DNA of 64,000 nucleotides, taken from positions 62,001 to 126,000 of the forward strand of contig NZ_JAFLNH010000001.1 in NCBI RefSeq assembly GCF_018361265.1, written 5' to 3'. Position 1 is the first letter of the stretch; each line of letters opens with the position of its first letter. This document shows, in pieces, positions 1-8,466 of this stretch. The stretch comes from Mycobacterium sp. SM1. Its GTDB lineage: Bacteria > Actinomycetota > Actinomycetes > Mycobacteriales > Mycobacteriaceae. Under the pieces are notes generated by a model that was not told the origin of the DNA, did no database searches, and saw nothing but the letters and a program-made list of their open reading frames with translations. The position numbers and the translations under genes are program-made.

Positions 1-72
1 GAGGGTGTCGAGCATGCCGGACAGTTTCAGGGTGCGCAGCGCGTTGCGCAGCGCGGGGTCGCAGATACCCAT
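1..72 (-). CDS. istB: IS21-family helper ATPase IstB, 5' end only
   Basis: Only the first 24 codons are in the window; the gene continues past its left edge. The leftward reading starts MGICDPALRN and continues LKLSGMLDTL, the characteristic N-terminus of IstB, the AAA+ ATPase that works with the IstA transposase. A strong ribosome binding site (AAGGAGA) lies about 8 bases upstream of the ATG. It follows the decayed istA 3' end on the same strand by 65 bases, the usual IS21 order. Whether istB itself is intact cannot be judged here. Confidence 0.75.
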   Translation of the reverse strand, partial: MGICDPALRNALRTLKLSGMLDTL

Positions 73-137
73 TGCGTGGTCTCCTTAAATAGTCGGTGCG
101 GGTGACGCTTGGGTTAGATTCCGGGATTGGTTGATCT

Positions 138-922
138 TCAGGCGACGCCGTTGGTGTCGCCTGCGCCGAACTGGTCGGGGCCGCGCAGGAACGCTGCGGT
201 GGCGGCGGCGCCGGTTGCCGGTTGGGTGGTGCCGTCGTGTTCGGTGCCGGCGGTGAGGATGCCTTTGATGGTCCGATACGCCGGATCGCCGTACGGTGAG
301 CGCGCGAGCGCAGGCGGCCTCGAGCCGGTCACAGCCGTGTTTGTCGCGCAGCCCGAGCACTCCTTGCGCGGCCCGCAGGTGGTGGATTGCGTTGTCGCGC
401 ATGAATTCGGCGATCACGGCCTCACAGTGCGGCCCGATCTTGGCGGCGGTGTGCCGGCACCAGGTTGGGGTTTTCATCGCGAAGGCGACCTTTTCCGGCG
501 GGTAGTGGGCGAAGTCGGTGGAGCGCCCGGAGGGCCGCCGCGCGTGGGTGGCGACGACCTCGTTGCTGGCGAAGATCTGCACGATGTCACCGGCGGTGCG
601 GGCGTGCAGGCGCTGCCCGATCAGCCGCCACGGCACGCTGTAGAGGGCCTTGCCGACTTTGAGGTGCGTGTCGACACCGACGACGCCGATGGACCAGGTG
701 GCGAGTTCGAACGCGTTGCTCGGCAATGGCTTCAATGCTTGTGCCTCGAACGTCTCGAACACCCGCAGTGGCTGACCGCGGTCGAGGGCGCGTGAATGCC
801 GTAGCCCGGCCACCTCCCGGCTCCACCGCAGCGCTTCGGCCTGCATCTGGGCCAGTGAGGTGAACTGGCGGCCGCGCCAAAACGAGTCCCGCACATAGGT
901 CATTGGCCGTTCGACGCGCGGT
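138..922 (-). pseudogene. istA: istA, 3' half (IS21 transposase), frameshifted
   Basis: This is the C-terminal half of an IS21 IstA transposase. The translation begins PRVERPMTYVRDSFWRGR, the expected continuation of the 5' half at 4476-5260, which ends FKPKDK. Further on, ALYSVPWRLIGQRLHAR is a typical IstA C-terminal segment. One extra base near 291-294 shifts the frame: the reading ALTV should continue GDPAYRTIKGIL, found in another frame down to the stop at 138. So the gene is broken twice, by the inserted element and by this indel. Confidence 0.8.
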
Positions 923-971
923 TTGGACCACGTCGTCAACTACATCCAATCCCGACGATCGGCACCGCAAA

Positions 972-1256
972 GTGCGGGTCACGCACCGGTTCCATCCGCT
1001 GTATGGCCGGGAGTACGAGTTCGTCGTTCACCGGCAGAACTGGGGTGAGGACCGGGTCTACCTGCATGACGAGAACGGGGAGTTGTTCTCGGTTCTGACT
1101 GGCTGGACCGATGCGGCACCGGTCGATCCGTTTGTGGTGGTCGCCGAGGGCCGCTGCCCGTTCACCACGGCGGGGCTGCTGGCCCTCGCGGATCTGATCG
1201 ACCGACTGCGGTCCCAGCCTGATCGGGACCGGGCTGTCAGGAAGATTACGCCGTGA
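972..1256 (+). CDS. Y4bD/Y4pK-type small protein (DUF5372-like)
   Basis: A protein of about 94 residues with the conserved opening RVTHRFHPLYGREYEFVVHR, followed by NWGEDRVYLHDENGE. This is the signature of small proteins that travel with a helix-turn-helix gene and a large serine recombinase. Function is unknown; a basic beta-rich accessory DNA-binding role is only a guess. An ATG at 903 is in frame but lies outside the element, in istA DNA, so the GTG at 972 is chosen as the native start. It is first in the element's rightward gene string, 175 bases before the helix-turn-helix gene. Confidence 0.65.
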   Translation: MRVTHRFHPLYGREYEFVVHRQNWGEDRVYLHDENGELFSVLTGWTDAAPVDPFVVVAEGRCPFTTAGLLALADLIDRLRSQPDRDRAVRKITP

Positions 1257-1430
1257 CTGTCAACCAGATTACGCCGGAATTACTGACGATCTTACCCACA
1301 GTCGGCGTGTCACTCGGCTCTATCCGCCAGTATTCCCGCGGATCACGCGGCTATCTGCGGCGTGTCAACACCTCACCCCTATACTTTAACGGCATAATCC
1401 ATCTAACAGTTTGGGTGATTGGGAGGCGAT

Positions 1431-1910
1431 ATGGGCCGACGAGGCGCGAGCGAGGACCCGAAGGTAGCAGCGTTGCGGGAGGCGCGCTGCCTCAACCCGC
1501 ATCCCGAGGATGTGACCGACGAGGCGTTCCGTTCGCAGGAGTTCTTCGACGCCCGCGACGCGGTGCAGGTCAAATACGAGATGGTGCGGCGGGTGCGGGT
1601 GGACGGCGACTCGGTCACCGCGACCGCCGAGGCGTTCGGGTATTCCCGTCCCTCCTACTACGAGGCGGCCGCCACGCTCGACGAGCAAGGGCTGGACGGG
1701 CTGGTGCCCGGCAAGCCCGGACCGCGCCGGGGACACAAGCTCACCGACGAGGTGTGTGCGTTCGCCGACCAACAGCTGTCCACCGACCCGAGTCTGCGGT
1801 CGGCGGATCTGGTGGAGCCGATCGCGGCCCGCTTCGGCGCGCGCGTGCACCCCCGCTCGATCGAGCGCGCGCTGGCCCGCTACCGGGATCAGCAGTCCAA
1901 AAGTCGCTGA
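1431..1910 (+). CDS. Helix-turn-helix protein of the recombinase element
   Basis: A 159-aa protein starting MGRRGASEDPKVAALREARC; GGGAGG lies 4 bases upstream of this ATG. Residues about 45-75 (YEMVRRVRVDGDSVTATAEA then FGYSRPSYYEAAATL) form a transposase-style helix-turn-helix, and the second half (DLVEPIAARFG...HPRSIERALARYR) looks like a further winged or HTH unit, as in orfA-like DNA-binding proteins. It probably binds the element's ends or its own promoter and may serve as an accessory or directionality factor for the recombinase; that role is inferred from context only. Confidence 0.65.
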   Translation: MGRRGASEDPKVAALREARCLNPHPEDVTDEAFRSQEFFDARDAVQVKYEMVRRVRVDGDSVTATAEAFGYSRPSYYEAAATLDEQGLDGLVPGKPGPRRGHKLTDEVCAFADQQLSTDPSLRSADLVEPIAARFGARVHPRSIERALARYRDQQSKSR

Positions 1911-1950
1911 CTCATCCGCTCACGAGCCCAGGAGGGAGGACACCCCGCCG

Positions 1951-2286
1951 CTGTCCCCGAGACCCTCGCCTGGCCCCGCGACTGCTGAACCGAGCACCTG
2001 CTCGGATGCCGGCCAGGATCACGCTGTTCCCGGTGGTGGGCTGGACGCCTGCTACGAACAGCTGCGTCACGCCGCCCTGCACGCGCGTGCCGAGGCGTTC
2101 CCGCTGGGCTTCGCCGTGCTCACCCGCCAGGGCGTGACAGCCTGGCGTCGCGCCCTGACCGACCTCACCCCCGATACCCGACCGGCCCCGATCGCGACGG
2201 CGGCCCCAGTCGGCGCGGCGGTGTCGGCCCCGATCTCCGCCGAGCTCGTCGATGCCCTCGCCGCTGTTGTGCTCGCCGGCACCTAA
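1951..2286 (+). CDS. Small protein of the recombinase element, start uncertain
   Basis: An open frame between the helix-turn-helix gene and the recombinase encodes a peptide whose recognisable part is DACYEQLRHAALHARAEAFP followed by LGFAVLTRQGVTAWRRALTD. This alanine-rich helical protein occupies the position of the third small gene in the Y4b-type module. The start is unclear: an AGGAGGGAGGA stretch at 1929-1940 is followed in frame by CTG at 1951, while ATG candidates lie only further upstream, inside the preceding gene. No function is known to me. Confidence 0.45.
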   Translation: MSPRPSPGPATAEPSTCSDAGQDHAVPGGGLDACYEQLRHAALHARAEAFPLGFAVLTRQGVTAWRRALTDLTPDTRPAPIATAAPVGAAVSAPISAELVDALAAVVLAGT

Positions 2287-2353
2287 CCCACCCCGATCGT
2301 CGGCACCCGCAACGTCCCACTCCCCATGACCGCCGTGTTCGGCGGGAAGGAGC

Positions 2354-4450
2354 ATGCCCGTGTTCACCGATACCGCCGCCTCCAAGGTGAGCGCTGCTCA
2401 GCTGGCCAAACCAGCGCTGTTGTATGTCCGCCAATCCACCCTCAAGCAGGTCATCCACAACGCCGAATCCGCGCACCGCCAATACGACCTGCGCAGCCGG
2501 GCCATCGCGCTGGGCTGGGCCGATGATCAGATCAGCGTGATCGACATCGACCAAGGCCACTCCGGCGCCAGCTCCGCCGACCGCGAGGGCTTTCAGCACC
2601 TGGTCGCCGAGGTGTCGCTGGGCCGGGCCGGGATCGTGCTCGGCCTGGAATGCTCGCGGCTGGCCCGTAACTCCGCCGACTGGCACCAACTGCTCGAGCT
2701 CTGCGCCATGACCGGCACCCTGATCTGCGACGAGGACGGCCTCTATGACCCCCGCCAGTTCAACGACCGGCTGTTGCTCGGCATGAAAGGCCAGATGTCG
2801 GAGGCCGAACTGCATTTCATCAAGGCAAGATTGCGTGGCGGGGTGCTATCCAAGGCCCGCCGCGGCGAGCTCGTCATGCCGCTGCCGGTCGGGCTGGTCC
2901 ACGACGCCGTCGGCCACGTCGTGCTCGACCCCGACACCGCGGTGCAGCACGCGCTGCGCCACCTGTTCGACACGTTTGCCGCCACCGGATCCGCCTCGGC
3001 CTGCGTCAAGGCGTTCCGTGAGGCCGACCTGTTGTTCCCGTGGCGCCATCTCAAGGGTCCCCGCAAGGACGAACTGGACTGGAAGCCGTTGGGGCATCAC
3101 ACCGTGCTGCGGGTGCTGCACAATCCCCGCTACGCCGGTGCGTTCACCTACGGCCGCTACCGCCATCACAAACTGCCCAGCGGAAAATGGTCGTCCACCC
3201 TTTTGCCGCGCGAGGAGTGGATCTCGTTCATTCCCGACGCCCACCCCGGCTACATCACCCTAGACCAGTACGACGCCAACCGCGCCCGGTTGGCCGCCAA
3301 TGCCGCCGCGCACGGCCGCGACCGCGCCGGCGGGCCACCTCGGGAGGGACCTGCCCTGCTGCAAGGGATCATCATCTGCGGCCGGTGCGGCAAACGGATG
3401 ACGGTGCGCCACAACCATCGCCGCGGTCAGCCATTGCCCACCTACGTGTGTCAACGCGACGGGATCGAGAACGCAAAACGGATCTGCGCCAACATCTTCG
3501 GCGCTGACCTCGACCGGCGCATCGGACAGCTGCTGTGCGACACCCTGACCCCGCTGGCTGTAGAGGCAGCCCTCACCGTGTCGGCCGAACTCGAACAACG
3601 CTCCGCCGACGCCGACCGCATCCGCGCCGCCCACGTCGAACGCGCCCGCTACCGCGCCGACCTGGCCCGGCGCCGCTACCTGGCCGTCGACCCCGCCAAC
3701 CGGCTCGTCGCCGACAGCCTCGAAGCCGACTGGAACACCGCCCTGCGCGAACTAGGCGACACCCAACAGGCCTACGACAAGGCCCGCCAGCAGCACCCCG
3801 GGCAGCTCACCGACGCCCAACGCGCCCGCATCGGCCAGCTGGTCACCGACCTGCCCGCAATCTGGAACGACCCGCACACCCCCACCCGGGAACGCAAACG
3901 CATCGCCCGGCTGCTCCTCACCGACGTCACCATCCACCGCGACAGCGACACCATCACCGCGCACGTCCGCTTCTCCGGCGGCACCGACACCACGCTCACC
4001 CTGCCCGCCCCCAAACCCGTTGGAGAGCAACGCAAAACACCCGCCAACATCGTCGCCGTCGTTGACGAACTACTCGACGAACACATCAGCGGCGAAGTCG
4101 CCGAGATCCTTAACCAGCGTGGTCTGACCACCGGCACCGGGCAGCCCTTCCACCACAAGATCGTGGACAACATCATCCACACCTACCGGCTGCGCAGCCG
4201 CCGCCAGCGCCTACGCGCAGCCGGAATGCTCACCCCCACCGAGACGGCCACCCTGCTCGGCATCAGCAGGCACACCCTCAAGGCCTGGCACCGCACCGGA
4301 ATTGTCAGTGGCCTGCGCTATAACGACAAAGGCGAAACGCTCTACCACCCACCCGACCCCGACAACCCACCGCAACGACCCAAAATCGGAAGACGACCAA
4401 AACGCGCTGGCCAACCCGAACAAGAAACTCCCCACGCATCAACCCAATGA
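2354..4450 (+). CDS. Large serine recombinase (site-specific integrase/transposase)
   Basis: A 698-aa recombinase that cuts and joins DNA through a serine-DNA intermediate. The resolvase domain is at the N-terminus (ALLYVRQST, nucleophile Ser28; GLECSRLARN near residue 100). A Recombinase domain follows (DWKPLGHHTVLRVLHNPRYA, near 240). A zinc ribbon (CGRCGKRM...YVC...RIC) begins near 342, and an Arg-rich, probably coiled-coil region lies at about 400-480. The C-terminus (TPTETATLLGISRHTLKAWH) looks like an extra MerR-like helix-turn-helix. GAAGGAG precedes the ATG. The gene ends 25 bases before the right junction and presumably catalysed the insertion into istA. Confidence 0.9.
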   Translation: MPVFTDTAASKVSAAQLAKPALLYVRQSTLKQVIHNAESAHRQYDLRSRAIALGWADDQISVIDIDQGHSGASSADREGFQHLVAEVSLGRAGIVLGLECSRLARNSADWHQLLELCAMTGTLICDEDGLYDPRQFNDRLLLGMKGQMSEAELHFIKARLRGGVLSKARRGELVMPLPVGLVHDAVGHVVLDPDTAVQHALRHLFDTFAATGSASACVKAFREADLLFPWRHLKGPRKDELDWKPLGHHTVLRVLHNPRYAGAFTYGRYRHHKLPSGKWSSTLLPREEWISFIPDAHPGYITLDQYDANRARLAANAAAHGRDRAGGPPREGPALLQGIIICGRCGKRMTVRHNHRRGQPLPTYVCQRDGIENAKRICANIFGADLDRRIGQLLCDTLTPLAVEAALTVSAELEQRSADADRIRAAHVERARYRADLARRRYLAVDPANRLVADSLEADWNTALRELGDTQQAYDKARQQHPGQLTDAQRARIGQLVTDLPAIWNDPHTPTRERKRIARLLLTDVTIHRDSDTITAHVRFSGGTDTTLTLPAPKPVGEQRKTPANIVAVVDELLDEHISGEVAEILNQRGLTTGTGQPFHHKIVDNIIHTYRLRSRRQRLRAAGMLTPTETATLLGISRHTLKAWHRTGIVSGLRYNDKGETLYHPPDPDNPPQRPKIGRRPKRAGQPEQETPHASTQ

Positions 4451-4475
4451 GGTGCAATATGCAACCCGAGTCTTG

Positions 4476-5260
4476 TCCTTGGGTTTGAACGCTCTCGCCG
4501 GGTCGATCAAGCAGTCATAGTCGGCGGCGAGCTCGGCGTAGGCGCGATTGATTTTGGGGTCATACAGGTCGGGCTTGTCCACCCCGGTCTTCAGGTTGTC
4601 GCACACCAGCCGGGCCGGGACCCCATCGAAGAATTCAAATGCCTCGACATGGCAAGCACACCAGGTAGTTTGGTCCATGCGGATCACGGGTCGCACGAAC
4701 AGGTGCCGCGAGCACGCCAACACCATCACGAACGCCCACACCGCGACCCGCTTGGCTGTCGCCGGGTTCAGCCACATCCCCAGCTTGCCGTAGTCGATCT
4801 GCGCCTCACTGCCCGGTGGCACTTCACCACGCGGCACGGTTACCCGCGCCCGGGCCACCTCCTCAGCGAACTGCGTCGCCACCCAACGCCGTACCGATGA
4901 CTCCGACGCTTCGACCCCGTGGTCATCCCGCAGCCGCTGCGCGATCGTCGCGACCGTGACATCGGCGTCCAACCAAGCCTTGATCCGGTCGCGATGCGGC
5001 TCGATAAGCGGCCGCGTCGACGCCCGTGCACCCCGATCATCCAGTCCGGGAAACCATTCCGCGATCCGCTGAGCCCACTGCCCGGCGGTCAATGGTTCGC
5101 CGCCAGGATCGATGCCCTCGGCGATTGCCGGGGCAAGATACTTGCGGATCGTCTTGCGATCCATCCCCAGCGACTGCCACAACTGCACCTGTGAGCGGCC
5201 AGCTTGCCAATGCGTGTACAACTCGATCAGATCGAACATCTCGATATCTCTCCTCGCCAT
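4476..5260 (-). pseudogene. istA: istA, 5' half (IS21 transposase), truncated by insertion
   Basis: The first ~261 residues of an IS21 transposase: MARRDIEMFDLIELYTHW, a helix-turn-helix (GRSQVQLWQSLGMDRKTIRK), and part of the rve catalytic core, with the first acidic residue in SEAQIDYGKLGMW and a second in ARLVCDNLKTGV. The frame is cut after FKPKDK by the recombinase element and then runs 12 codons into foreign sequence before a stop at 4439. The 3' half lies at 138-922. Together they give about 520 residues, normal for IstA. Confidence 0.85.
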
Positions 5261-5341
5261 CAGCGCCCTTCCGTCCGCCGTTCTCCGACGACTTCAGAGC
5301 GAACATGTGTGCGAGGCCCACACCCGGTAGACACGCCGCCC

Positions 5342-5427
5342 AGGGTGGGGAATTACCTGACAGCCAGGGTGGGGAATTCCGTGACGGACAACCCCCTCAA
5401 ACCTGGGGAATTGCGTGACCGCTGACA
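5342..5427. repeat. IS21 terminal repeats (three copies)
   Basis: Three related copies occur at 5342-5361, 5366-5385 and 5402-5419, with core GGTGGGGAATT-N-C-N-TGAC (the third lacks the leading GGT). They lie between the istA start (5260) and the element's right tip at about 5427. IS21-family ends typically carry several such repeats, presumed IstA binding sites. Confidence 0.75.
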
Positions 5428-6382
5428 TCAAGGCGTCCCTGCTGACCGCAGGCGAGAACGAGACGAACATGCTCCCGTCCTTGGCCCGCGCTCCCCGTGG
5501 CCGGAACGTGAAGCCGAGGAAGGTAAACGACGTGTGCGCATAGTCACCGCGCCGTTTGCCGTCCTTGCAGTACACGATCCGGGTCTTGTCGGGATGCAGC
5601 CGCAGCCCGACGTCGACCATCCTGTCTTGCAGCGCGGCCAACACCCGGTGGGCCTGGCGCTCGCTGACACAGTGCACCACCGCGTCATCGACATAGCGCT
5701 CGAACCGGACGGTCGGGAACTCCCGACCCATCCACGCGTCGAACGCGTAGTGCAAGAACAGGTTTGCCAGCACGGGCGAGACCGGCGAACCCTGCGGGGT
5801 GCCCCGGTCTCGCTGTTGCAGGGTGCCGTCGGGCAACTGCACCGGGGCTTGCAGCCACCGGCGCACATACAACATCACCCACGGCAAATCGGTGTTGGCC
5901 TGCACCGCCTTGAGCATCAGGTCCCAAGACACGCTGTCGAAAAACTTTTGGATGTCCAAATCGATCACCCAGTCGGTTTTCCAGCAGCGTTGCCGGCATA
6001 CGCCCACCGCGTCCACTGCCGAGCGGCCCGGGCGGTAGCCATAAGAGTCGTCGTGGAAGATCGTCTCGACCCTCGGCTTCAACTGCTCTGCGACCACCGT
6101 TTGCGCCACCCGGTCAGCGATGGTAGGCACGCCCAGCATTCGGGTCCCGCCGCCGTGCGGCTTGGGTATCTCCACCGCACGCACCGGAGGCGGAAAGTAA
6201 CTGCCCGACGACATCCGGTTCCACACCTTATACAGGTTGTCCTGCAGGTCGGCCTCGAATGCCTCGATTGTTACTTCGTCCACGCCCGGTGCGCCCTTGT
6301 TCGCCTTGACCTTCTCCCATGCCTCCTGGACCGCCCACTTCGAAATCTCGAATGGCTTGTCCGGCAACTTCAACGCGTTCAT
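5428..6382 (-). pseudogene. ltrA: Group II intron reverse transcriptase/maturase, 3'-truncated
   Basis: About 318 codons of an intron-encoded reverse transcriptase: the RT0/RT1 region KGAPGVDEVTIEAFE, RT motifs GTRMLGVPTIADRVAQ and SYGYRPGRSA, DLDIQKFFDSV, GTPQGSPVSPVLANLFLHY and the catalytic RFERYVDDAVVH. The maturase (X) domain is absent, as the frame leaves the intron after SPAVSRDAL and reads 44 codons into IS21 before a stop at 5294. Reverse transcriptase residues are present but maturase function must be lost, so the intron cannot splice or home on its own. Confidence 0.85.
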
Positions 6383-6971
6383 GCGACTCCTCCTGAACCC
6401 CAGCGGGTTTCAGTTGCTCTAACGAACACCGTCACAGATAACCCGGCCCCTTCGCTCCACCCCCATTACAGGAGCTTCATCACTACTACGAGCCAGTCCG
6501 CCAGCCGGACCCGCGACGGTACTCACACCCACGCCAGGCGCAGGCTACTCCCTCTCGCCCGCTCGGAAACCCGAACGAAACGTATCGGCTCCGGCTCTCT
6601 CCCGTTCCATGCAGAAGCCGCAGACCGGGCTCGCGTCGCCTCCATGCCGGACACCGCCTGGCCAATCAGCGGGCACCCGCCAGACTGATCCCGGGATCAA
6701 ATGGACACCCCGGTTTCGATGCCACCTGTTTCTATTTCGACACGTCAACAGCGATTCGCTCGCGCTCGCCTTCCCGATCCCCACCTGACACGTCATGCGC
6801 GCCGTGTCCACATCGCTCACCACGGTCACGTCTCCGATTCCGCAGCATGTGGTGGTTTGAAGCCTCCCCCCGCAGGGCGGCTCCGAAGGGCCGACAATCC
6901 TTCATCTTTTGCACAGCACCGCTTCTGGAAGCTCTACCTACATCTCACTCCCTTCCACGTTCGGGACGCAC
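5428..6971 (-). mobile_element. Group II intron, 5' part, truncated by IS21
   Basis: A leftward group II intron. Its 5' end is placed at 6971, where the sequence reads GTGCGTCCCGAACG, matching the GUGYG consensus, directly after the interrupted IS3 orfB codons ...SWFYKW. About 590 bases of probable ribozyme sequence (domains I-IV, 6383-6971) precede the reverse transcriptase ORF. The 3' end of the ORF and ribozyme domains V-VI are missing because IS21 begins at 5427. The remainder would be expected beyond the left edge of the window. Confidence 0.75.
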
Positions 6972-7070
6972 CCACTTATAGAACCATGACTGCGAGATCC
7001 CCAACGCCCGGCACGTCGTTGCGTGCGCGATGCCGTAGTGCGCCCTTTGGGAGTCGATGAACCGCGACAT
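6972..7070 (-). pseudogene. IS3 orfB, first 33 codons
   Basis: The frame reads MSRFIDSQRAHYGIAHATTC then RALGISQSWFYKW, the usual N-terminus of IS3-group OrfB (the DDE integrase part), and stops being transposase at the intron boundary. The ATG at 7070 lies 2 bases after the orfA stop; in intact relatives the two frames are usually fused by programmed frameshifting. The DDE catalytic core is entirely absent from this fragment. Confidence 0.75.
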
Positions 7071-7072
7071 CT

Positions 7073-7366
7073 CTACCGGCCCATCGCTTCTCGAACCCAA
7101 AGGGCGCATGAGCGCTTGAGCACATCACGCTGCATCGCCAGCTCCGCATTCTCCCGTCGAAGCCGGATCAACTCCTGGCGCTCGGATTCACTCAACTCAT
7201 CGGTACCGCCAGCTCGGCGTCGCTCCTGGGCGCACCAGTGGCCCAGCGTGCCCTCGTGGATCCCGAGCTCTCGGGCCACGGCCGCAATCGGCTTGCCCGT
7301 CTCGGCCACGATCCGCACCGCGCCCGCCTTGAAGTCCTCGTCGAACTTCCTTCTGTTTGCTGCCAT
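7073..7366 (-). CDS. IS3-family OrfA (helix-turn-helix transposase subunit)
   Basis: A complete 97-aa OrfA: MAANRRKFDEDFKAGAVRIV, a helix-turn-helix (GKPIAAVARELGIHEGTLGH), and a C-terminal leucine-zipper-like region (ERQELIRLRRENAELAMQRD) that normally mediates multimer formation. AGGAGG lies 4 bases before the ATG. It binds IS ends in intact elements; here its OrfB partner is destroyed, so it would only act, if at all, as an inhibitor or in trans. Confidence 0.85.
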   Translation of the reverse strand: MAANRRKFDEDFKAGAVRIVAETGKPIAAVARELGIHEGTLGHWCAQERRRAGGTDELSESERQELIRLRRENAELAMQRDVLKRSCALWVREAMGR

Positions 7367-7413
7367 CGCCGCCTCCTCAATAGCGACATCTCCACGCTAC
7401 GAGGGGAAACCCA

Positions 7414-8080
7414 CCGCCGATACTTCGCCGGCAGGGCGGCGATCGCGGCGTCGATGATCGCGATATGGTCGGTGGCGGTGTTGGATCCGGCGTTGCCGGG
7501 ACGCGCGATGATCGCCAGGCATTCGCCGGTGTTGGCACACCACGCCGTCAGCGGGTGAAAACCAAAACCGCCCGTGAAATTGCCTGCCGCGCACTGCTTG
7601 TCGCTGTAGGAGTTGATCAAGGTGGCGTCGATGCGGATGCCGATCACCCCGCAGATGTCGCCGTAGGCGGTGGCGATCGGCGGAATCGCGCCGTGGCGTT
7701 CCTCGATCAGCGACCACACCCGCTGACGGGTCCGGTTACGGGCCGCGGTGATCCTCGTCAACCCCCCGTTCGTCGATTTCGTTGAGTGTGCGCCACGCCG
7801 TGGAGGCCGACGCCACCGGGCCCAGGATCCGCCGCTGGTCGCCGAGCACGGAGATGTCGCTGATCGAGGTGGCGCCATCGGCGATCGCCAACGCCAGGTC
7901 GGCCAGTACCCGGCCGCGGTCGTGGACCACATCCGGGCGGGCCAGGGCATCGCAGAGTTGCCCGGTCAACCCGGTGCCGTCGGCCAACATCGGGGTGATC
8001 ACGGTCCCGGCGTGGGAGACGACATCGTCGCCAAGGACCTCGATGTCCAGGTCCTTGGACCAGTCGGTAGTAGTCTGCAT
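7414..8080 (-). pseudogene. IS1380-type transposase, N-terminal half, frameshifted and cut by IS3
   Basis: A leftward DDE transposase remnant: DGTGLTGQLCDALARPDVVH, GRVLADLALAIADGATSISD, LGDQRRILGPVASASTAWRT, then after a one-base shift near 7775 RTRQRVWSLIEERHG and GDICGVIGIRIDATLINSYS. The last recognisable residues are IDAAIAALPAKYRR, where the IS3 element begins. This is roughly the first 220 residues of a ~460-residue IS1380-family protein. The missing C-terminal half would be predicted left of the window, beyond the nested insertions. Confidence 0.75.
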
Positions 8081-8466
8081 CTTAGAAGTGCGCCTGTTGT
8101 GTGGATTGCGGAGTCTTCAACTAACCCCATTCTCCCAGCGCGAGCGCACTTTTCGCGTTCACGACACCCGAAATCCGCTGATCACCGTGAAAACTCGAGG
8201 CCAGCATCTACCACGTCAGGGTTGTGCGCACGCCTGGCTTGCTGGACAGCGAACGGCGTGCTTCGTGGGTGTATTACCGGGTAAATCGGGATGCGCTGCA
8301 GCAACTTTCGCAGCTGCTTGGGACTGACGCCCTCAGTCCTGCGATTTGACCGGCAAGGATCTCTGCAGGCCCGAGCGAAGGACCGGATCTGGCCGTCGTC
8401 CAGCCCAGATAGGTGTATGCGAAGACCGTGCCGCGCCAAACGTGATCGGTTGAACTCATGGTTTGC
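8081..8466. other. Intergenic stretch, no gene recognised
   Basis: The right-hand part of the IS1380-type remnant (leader and presumably its terminal repeat) should lie in the first ~80 bases, but I could not place the tip. The rest contains only short frames without recognisable content; one leftward frame (8182-8439) overlaps the 3' flank of the next gene and shows no family signature. Confidence 0.4.

Larger units (their letters stand above)
923..4475 (+). mobile_element. Large-serine-recombinase element (Y4b type), 3.55 kb, inserted in istA
   Basis: Both ends are placed by rejoining the interrupted istA reading frame. The left flank encodes PRVERPM and the right flank FKPKDK; joining them restores FKPKDKPRVERP without gain or loss. 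Both junctions share TTG (923-925 and 4473-4475), so the crossover dinucleotide is probably TT or TG, as expected for a serine recombinase that leaves no target duplication. It carries four rightward genes: a Y4bD/Y4pK-type protein, a helix-turn-helix protein, a small protein and the recombinase. This resembles the y4bA-y4bD group on Rhizobium NGR234 plasmids. All four frames look intact, so it may be the youngest insertion of the stack. Confidence 0.8.
1..5427 (-). mobile_element. IS21-family element, split by a serine-recombinase element, open to the left
   Basis: The istA-istB order, IstA and IstB signatures and repeated terminal motifs identify an IS21-family insertion sequence read leftward. 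Its right end is at about 5427, where the inward leftward sequence begins TGTCAGCGGTCACGCAATTC, immediately after the group II intron ORF is broken. The left end is outside the window. istA is split at 922/4476 by the 3.55-kb recombinase element and also has a single-base frameshift near 291, so this copy should not be able to move by itself. Confidence 0.8.
6972..7413 (-). mobile_element. IS3-family element, left part, cut by the group II intron
   Basis: The element starts near 7413, where leftward sequence TGGGTTTCCCCTCG begins right after the IS1380 transposase frame is interrupted. It contains a complete orfA (7073-7366) and the first 33 codons of orfB (6972-7070) before the intron. The rest of orfB and the right end are not in the window. 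The exact tip is uncertain by a few bases because no direct repeat can be compared. Confidence 0.7.

Noticed and set aside
1253-2137. Rightward open frame spanning the helix-turn-helix gene
   Set aside because: Out of frame with the recognisable helix-turn-helix and small protein; Arg/Pro-rich shadow.
5342-5419. Possible CRISPR-like array
   Set aside because: Only three short degenerate copies with spacers of a few bases; they are IS21 terminal repeats.
5534-6688. Rightward open frame opposite the group II intron ORF
   Set aside because: Antisense to clear reverse transcriptase motifs on the other strand; no domain content.
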